A DNA stretch of 9,412 bases, from contig CAJFUH010000138.1 of the NCBI GenBank assembly GCA_904420155.1, positions 1-9,412 of the forward strand, given 5' to 3'. This document shows, one piece after another, positions 6,801 through 9,412 of this stretch; position 1 is the first letter of the stretch, and each line of letters starts with the position of its first letter. Origin of the DNA: an uncultured Clostridia bacterium (GTDB lineage Bacteria > Bacillota > Clostridia > Oscillospirales > Acutalibacteraceae). Under the pieces are notes generated by a model that ran no database searches, was not told where the DNA came from, and saw only the letters and a list, made by a program, of their open reading frames with translations. A program made the position numbers and the translations under genes.

Positions 6801-6853
6801 TTTGCTGTTGAGCAGTCAAGAGAGTGCAATCGGATAGACCGCTTTGTACTCTC
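6801..6853 (+). ncRNA. RNA-like module B: second copy of the conserved 20-mer plus hairpin
   Basis: TTTGCTGTTGAGCAGTCAAG (6801-6820) matches module A at 17 of 20 positions and can fold (TGCT with AGCA). It is followed by GAGAGTGC (6820-6827) pairing with GTACTCTC (6846-6853, one G-T wobble) around an inner CGG/CCG. Stem sequence differs from module A while pairing is kept, the pattern expected of a structured RNA. No T tract follows. Confidence 0.45.
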
Positions 6854-6980
6854 AATCCATTATGGAATGTTCGCTTTTAAGGCAAAAATTTCTTGATTTT
6901 ATGCGGATTTTCAGGCGCAATAACAGCTAGGTAAATCTTTTATACTTACACCTTCAAAATTGCACATCTACTGCGTAACT

Positions 6981-7022
6981 AAAAAAAAGACGGGCAAAAA
7001 GAATCGCTTCTTACTCGTCTTT
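6981..7022 (-). terminator. Minus-strand terminator just inside the right end
   Basis: AAAGACG (6986-6992) pairs with CGTCTTT (7016-7022), with an inner AAGAA/TTCTT pairing. On the minus strand the hairpin runs into eight T residues (6988-6981). It would stop minus-strand transcription entering the element from the metK side. Confidence 0.75.
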
Positions 7023-7040
7023 CTCTGTCCCCTGTATGGT

Positions 7041-7090
7041 AGCTATCCTTTTCAGCTATCGTTGATACTGTTTTATGAGTATCTATCGTT
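7041..7090. repeat. Three short direct repeats around the right end
   Basis: AGCTATCCTT (7041-7050), AGCTATCGTT (7054-7063) and ATCTATCGTT (7081-7090) are near-identical ten-mers spaced 13 and 27 bp apart. The last two flank the right inverted repeat. Such spacing on one DNA face suggests binding sites for a recombinase or an accessory protein. Function is inferred. Confidence 0.45.
7062..7084 (-). repeat. Right terminal inverted repeat
   Basis: The minus strand reads AGA then TACTCATAAAACAGTATCAA, matching the left repeat at 21 of 23 positions. This copy also has perfect internal symmetry: GATACT, an 8-bp spacer, AGTATC. That is the layout of a tyrosine-recombinase core site. Confidence 0.75.
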
Positions 7091-7183
7091 CAGTCATTCT
7101 TTTATCGATAAAAACAGAGCTTCCCTTAACCTATTATATTCCCAATACAAGGAAAAGGAATCGATTTTGAGAAATATCCCTGT

Positions 7184-7231
7184 AAAAAATGAGAAAGCCT
7201 CCCATCTAAGGCAAAGCCTTGGATGGGAAGC
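7184..7231 (-). terminator. Rho-independent terminator after metK
   Basis: On the minus strand, GCTTCCCATC-C-AAGGC, a TTT loop and GCCTT-A-GATGGGAGGC form a stem of about 15 pairs with one mismatch and one wobble (7231-7197). It is followed by TTTCTCATTTTTT. It begins 45 bp after the metK stop. Confidence 0.9.
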
Positions 7232-7275
7232 CCTCGATAAAAAACAAACGAAATCGCTTGTCCCTTTTAAAATAT

Positions 7276-8466
7276 TTAAATACTCTTTTTTATGGCGTCT
7301 TTTAACGTGTCCACCATGTCAAGCTTCTCCCAGGAAACGCCCAATTCTTCCCGTCCCATATGCCCATAAGCAGCCAGAGGACGGTAGATGGGGGCGCGCA
7401 GCTGCAAACGGCGGATGATGGCGGCCGGCCTGAGATCGAACACCTGGGTGACCGCCCTTGCCAGCACGTCGTCGCCGATCTGGGAGGTGCCAAAGGTATC
7501 CACCATCACCGATACCGGATGGGCCACCCCTATGGCATAGGCCAGCTGCACTTCGCATTTTCTGGCCAGGCCCGCGCCGACGATATTTTTGGCCACATGG
7601 CGGGCGGCATAGGCCGCGGAGCGGTCCACCTTTGTGGGATCTTTTCCGGAAAAGGCCCCGCCGCCGTGGCGGGAATATCCGCCGTAGGTATCCACAATAA
7701 TCTTACGCCCGGTCAAGCCGCTGTCGCCTACCGGCCCTCCTACGACAAACCGCCCGGTGGGATTGACAAAGATCTTGGTGTTATCATCCAGGAACTCCGC
7801 GGGAAGGATAGGCTCGATGACCTGCTCGTACATGTCTTTGCGGATCTGCTCTAAAGAAACATCCGGATCATGCTGGGTGGAGACGACAACCGCTTCCACA
7901 CGGACCGGACGATCCCCATCATATTCTATGGTCACCTGGGTCTTGCCGTCCGGACGCAGATAAGGCAGGGTACCGTCTTTTCTCACCTGGGCCAGCCTTT
8001 TGGCCAAACGATGCGCCAAGGAAATGGACAGGGGCATGAGCTCGGGCGTCTCATCGCAGGCATAACCGAACATCATACCCTGGTCGCCTGCGCCAAGGCG
8101 GCCGTCCTCGTCGTCCTCCCCGTTCTTTTGTTCATAGGATTCATTCACGCCCATAGCAATATCAGGGGACTGGGCGTCAATAGAAGTCATCACCGCACAG
8201 GTATTGCCGTCAAAGCCGCAAGCGGGGTCGTTATAGCCGATATCCCGGATGACATCCCGGGCGATAGCGGCGATATCTACATAACAATTGGTGGAGATCT
8301 CACCCATCACATGTACCAAGCCGGTGGTAGTTGTCACTTCACATGCCACATGGGCCTGGGGGTCCTGCTCCATAATGGCGTCCAGCACGGCGTCGGAAAT
8401 TTGATCGCACACCTTATCGGGATGTCCCTCGGTAACGGATTCGGATGTAAAAAAGTGTCTTGCCAT
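7276..8466 (-). CDS. metK: S-adenosylmethionine synthetase
   Basis: A complete 396-residue enzyme, normal length for MetK. It makes S-adenosylmethionine from methionine and ATP in the cytosol, supplying methyl groups and polyamine precursors. Signatures seen: N-terminal FTSESVTEGHPDKVCDQISD (6-25) with the active-site His15, GAGDQGMMFGYA (125-136), DGKTQVTIEY (173-182) and the phosphate-binding GGGAFSGKD (268-276). No key residue appears missing. The ATG is preceded by a perfect AGGAGG with an 8-nt gap. The transcript starts with a SAM-I riboswitch and intrinsic terminator, so high SAM should switch the gene off in feedback control. The gene is single, ends in its own terminator and is GC-richer than the insert that follows it. 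Confidence 0.98.
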   Translation of the reverse strand: MARHFFTSESVTEGHPDKVCDQISDAVLDAIMEQDPQAHVACEVTTTTGLVHVMGEISTNCYVDIAAIARDVIRDIGYNDPACGFDGNTCAVMTSIDAQSPDIAMGVNESYEQKNGEDDEDGRLGAGDQGMMFGYACDETPELMPLSISLAHRLAKRLAQVRKDGTLPYLRPDGKTQVTIEYDGDRPVRVEAVVVSTQHDPDVSLEQIRKDMYEQVIEPILPAEFLDDNTKIFVNPTGRFVVGGPVGDSGLTGRKIIVDTYGGYSRHGGGAFSGKDPTKVDRSAAYAARHVAKNIVGAGLARKCEVQLAYAIGVAHPVSVMVDTFGTSQIGDDVLARAVTQVFDLRPAAIIRRLQLRAPIYRPLAAYGHMGREELGVSWEKLDMVDTLKDAIKKSI

Positions 8467-8521
8467 TTTCTTTTCCTCCTTTGGAAACCAGTCGGCCCCG
8501 GGGGGCTTCGTCTATATACAT

Positions 8522-8557
8522 CAAAATACGCCGCCCGGCATAAACCGGACGGCGTAT
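8522..8557 (-). terminator. Expression-platform terminator of the metK riboswitch
   Basis: On the minus strand ATACGCCGTCCGG (8557-8545) pairs with CCGGGCGGCGTAT (8538-8526), one mismatch in 13, with a six-base loop and a TTT tail. It directly follows the SAM-I aptamer and precedes the metK ribosome site, as expected for control by early termination. Confidence 0.9.
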
Positions 8558-8563
8558 CATCAT

Positions 8564-8662
8564 CTCATCTTTCGGCTTATTACCGCAGGATTTGGCACCT
8601 TACTCCCATCGAGCAGGTTGCCGGACATCATAGGGCCTGTTCCCTCTGTCACTCTTGATAAG
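8564..8662 (-). promoter_or_regulatory. SAM-I riboswitch (S-box) of metK
   Basis: The minus strand shows the S-box order: CTTATCAAGAGTGA, then CAGAGGGAACAGGCCCTATGA, TCCGGCAACC, GGTGCCAAATCC and GCCGAAAGATGAG. The P1 closing helix pairs CTTATC (8662-8657) with GATGAG (8569-8564). The aptamer binds SAM; bound, it favours the following terminator. Position, order and downstream gene all agree. Confidence 0.95.
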
Positions 8663-8685
8663 CGGCATATTCAATTGGTATCAAA

Positions 8686-8714
8686 ACTATAGCATAAATT
8701 CTCTGTGCAGTAAA
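8686..8714 (-). promoter_or_regulatory. Promoter of metK
   Basis: On the minus strand TTTACT (8714-8709) and TATAGT (8691-8686) are separated by 17 bp. The predicted start, near 8679, lies about 17 nt before the riboswitch. The -10 is good; the -35 matches at 4 of 6. Confidence 0.6.
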
Positions 8715-8758
8715 TAGATAAAATGCTGGAATTTCCTGTGATATTTTCTGATTTTCTG

Positions 8759-9322
8759 TCATGCCGGATGAACCGATTGCCTATTTTTTTTCAAAAACGG
8801 CGTTAATGCCTGGAACAGCAGGCCGGAAATGATACAATTGAGGCCGCCCTTTAACAAATTAAAAGGGATGATGGCCGGAATCAGCATATCCACCACCACT
8901 TGGCGGGGAGTGTTCAAAAATTCTACGGTAAAAATGAGATTCATGGGGATCATGACTGCGGTCATAGCGACAGTGCCCAAAACCATTCCTAAAATAGCGT
9001 CGCGCATTTTGCGGCGGCGTCGATAAAATAGCCCCACCAGCACCACCAGCGCGCCGGAGGCCACAAAGTGCATCACCAATCCAATCCATCCGTCGGCGCT
9101 GAACAGCAGCATCTGGATCACCGACACCAGCAATAAGATAATCAGCCCCGGAACCGTCCCCAGCAGCAAAGTTCCAATCAAGACCGGCACGTCTGCCATG
9201 TCGTATACCAGAAACTGCGCCACAGGAATCAACGGGATCCGCACCAATGCCACCAATACAATGGCCACCGCTGTGAGTACCCCCATTTGGGTCATCCGCA
9301 AAATTTCGTTGCTTTTTTTCAT
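8759..9322 (-). CDS. ribU: Riboflavin ECF transporter S-component
   Basis: 187 residues from the chosen start, normal for RibU. The protein is almost all membrane helices (roughly 14-36, 46-74, 78-100, 107-131 and 143-172; five or six spans). Family motifs are FLVYDMADVPVLIGTLLLG (37-55) and IIPFNLLKGGLN (151-162). RibU binds riboflavin in the membrane and works with an EcfA/EcfA'/EcfT energising module that is not encoded here. The frame extends to an ATG at 9400, but that start lies in the terminator hairpin. The ATG at 9322 has AAAGGAAG with a 7-8 nt gap. A terminator 47 bp upstream fits either the end of a previous gene or an FMN-riboswitch platform. Another vitamin specificity is possible but less likely. 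Confidence 0.85.
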   Translation of the reverse strand: MKKSNEILRMTQMGVLTAVAIVLVALVRIPLIPVAQFLVYDMADVPVLIGTLLLGTVPGLIILLLVSVIQMLLFSADGWIGLVMHFVASGALVVLVGLFYRRRRKMRDAILGMVLGTVAMTAVMIPMNLIFTVEFLNTPRQVVVDMLIPAIIPFNLLKGGLNCIISGLLFQALTPFLKKNRQSVHPA

Positions 9323-9369
9323 GTAAAAGACTTCCTTTCCCGCTGTCTTTCCAATGCTTCTTGTCAACG

Positions 9370-9398
9370 AAAAAAGCCCCACAGAAATCCTGTGGGGC
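9370..9398 (-). terminator. Strong terminator upstream of ribU
   Basis: On the minus strand GCCCCACAG (9398-9390), a five-base loop and CTGTGGGGC (9384-9376) form a perfect 9-bp stem followed by six T residues. It lies 47 bp before the ribU start. It may be the control terminator of a leader whose aptamer is beyond the window edge, or the terminator of the gene before ribU. Confidence 0.9.
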
Positions 9399-9412
9399 AA
9401 AAAGGCGCTATA

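Larger units (their letters stand above)
6563..6980 (+). other. Right arm of the element: structured, non-coding-looking sequence
   Basis: About 420 bases without a supported gene. It holds a GC-rich hairpin at 6627-6651, two related hairpin modules (6668-6716 and 6801-6853) and an AAGAAGGAACGCCC string near 6730-6743 that resembles a ribosome site without a matching start. A 45-codon plus-strand frame after 6800 lacks a start codon. I read it as structured RNA or a decayed mobile-element region. Confidence 0.4.
5647..7084. mobile_element. Unclassified 1.4-kb inverted-repeat element carrying a PPOX-like gene
   Basis: The segment is bounded by inverted repeats at 5647-5669 and 7062-7084 that agree at 21 of 23 positions. 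It is visibly AT-richer than the flanking genes and carries the only plus-strand gene. It has inward-facing terminators just inside both ends. No transposase, integrase or relaxase is encoded, so movement would need a recombinase in trans, or this is an internally deleted remnant of a larger conjugative or mobilisable element. I see no clear target-site duplication beside the repeats, which fits a tyrosine-recombinase (Tn916-like) mechanism better than a DDE transposase. The repeats are seen in the sequence; the mobile-element reading is inference. Confidence 0.55.

Noticed and set aside
5647..7084. CRISPR array or tandem-repeat array in the insert.
   Set aside because: Only two copies of the 20-mer module and three short ten-mers, with irregular spacing; no regular repeat-spacer pattern.
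6960..7418. Plus-strand open frame of 152 codons.
   Set aside because: It spans two minus-strand terminators and the right repeat and then overlaps the end of metK antisense; no ribosome site or family resemblance.
7870..8658. Long plus-strand open frame across metK and its leader.
   Set aside because: Antisense of metK and the SAM-I riboswitch; no family match. Such frames are common opposite GC-richer genes.
9362..9367. Minus-strand TTGACA just after the terminator upstream of ribU.
   Set aside because: No recognisable -10 at a proper distance before the ribU start.

Overview
The window looks like a chromosomal segment of a low-to-mid GC gut-type Firmicute of the class Clostridia, probably near the Oscillospiraceae/Ruminococcaceae. 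This is inferred from the gene families, AGGAGG-type ribosome binding sites, a SAM-I riboswitch before metK, an ECF-type vitamin transporter gene, and a MurT/GatD-like pair. No rRNA or tRNA is present to confirm it. All ordinary genes lie on the minus strand. One AT-richer insert carries the only plus-strand gene.

Reading in the minus-strand direction from the right edge, the first item is a strong terminator (9370-9398) followed by ribU, a riboflavin ECF S-component. Next comes metK with its promoter, SAM-I riboswitch, intrinsic terminator and Shine-Dalgarno site, ending in a long terminator hairpin at 7184-7231.

Positions 5647-7084 are bounded by 23-bp imperfect inverted repeats (21 of 23 identical). 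This 1.4-kb segment has a pyridoxamine-phosphate-oxidase-like gene on the plus strand, no transposase or integrase, terminators just inside each end that stop inward transcription, two related hairpin modules, and short repeats at its right end. I read it as a small non-autonomous or deleted mobile element inserted between metK and a small membrane-protein gene.

Left of the insert is the small hypothetical membrane protein gene (5132-5491) with its own terminator. Then comes a four-gene minus-strand cluster: murT-like, gatD-like, recD2 and comF, the last cut by the window edge. The gaps are short (53 bp, 16 bp and an 8-bp overlap), so it is probably one operon from a promoter near 4996-5026 with a leader of about 215 nt. 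RecD2 is a DNA helicase and ComF a competence-type phosphoribosyltransferase-fold protein. The MurT/GatD-like pair would normally amidate lipid II.

The most interesting signal is in that pair. By my alignment to remembered Staphylococcus aureus sequences, the GatD-like protein has lost both the catalytic cysteine and the catalytic histidine of its glutaminase site. The MurT-like partner has a changed NPAG loop and a Glu where the triad Asp should be. Both proteins otherwise look intact. This suggests a conserved but re-purposed Mur ligase/amidotransferase-fold pair rather than decay. The second signal is the 1.4-kb inverted-repeat element with its paired RNA-like modules.
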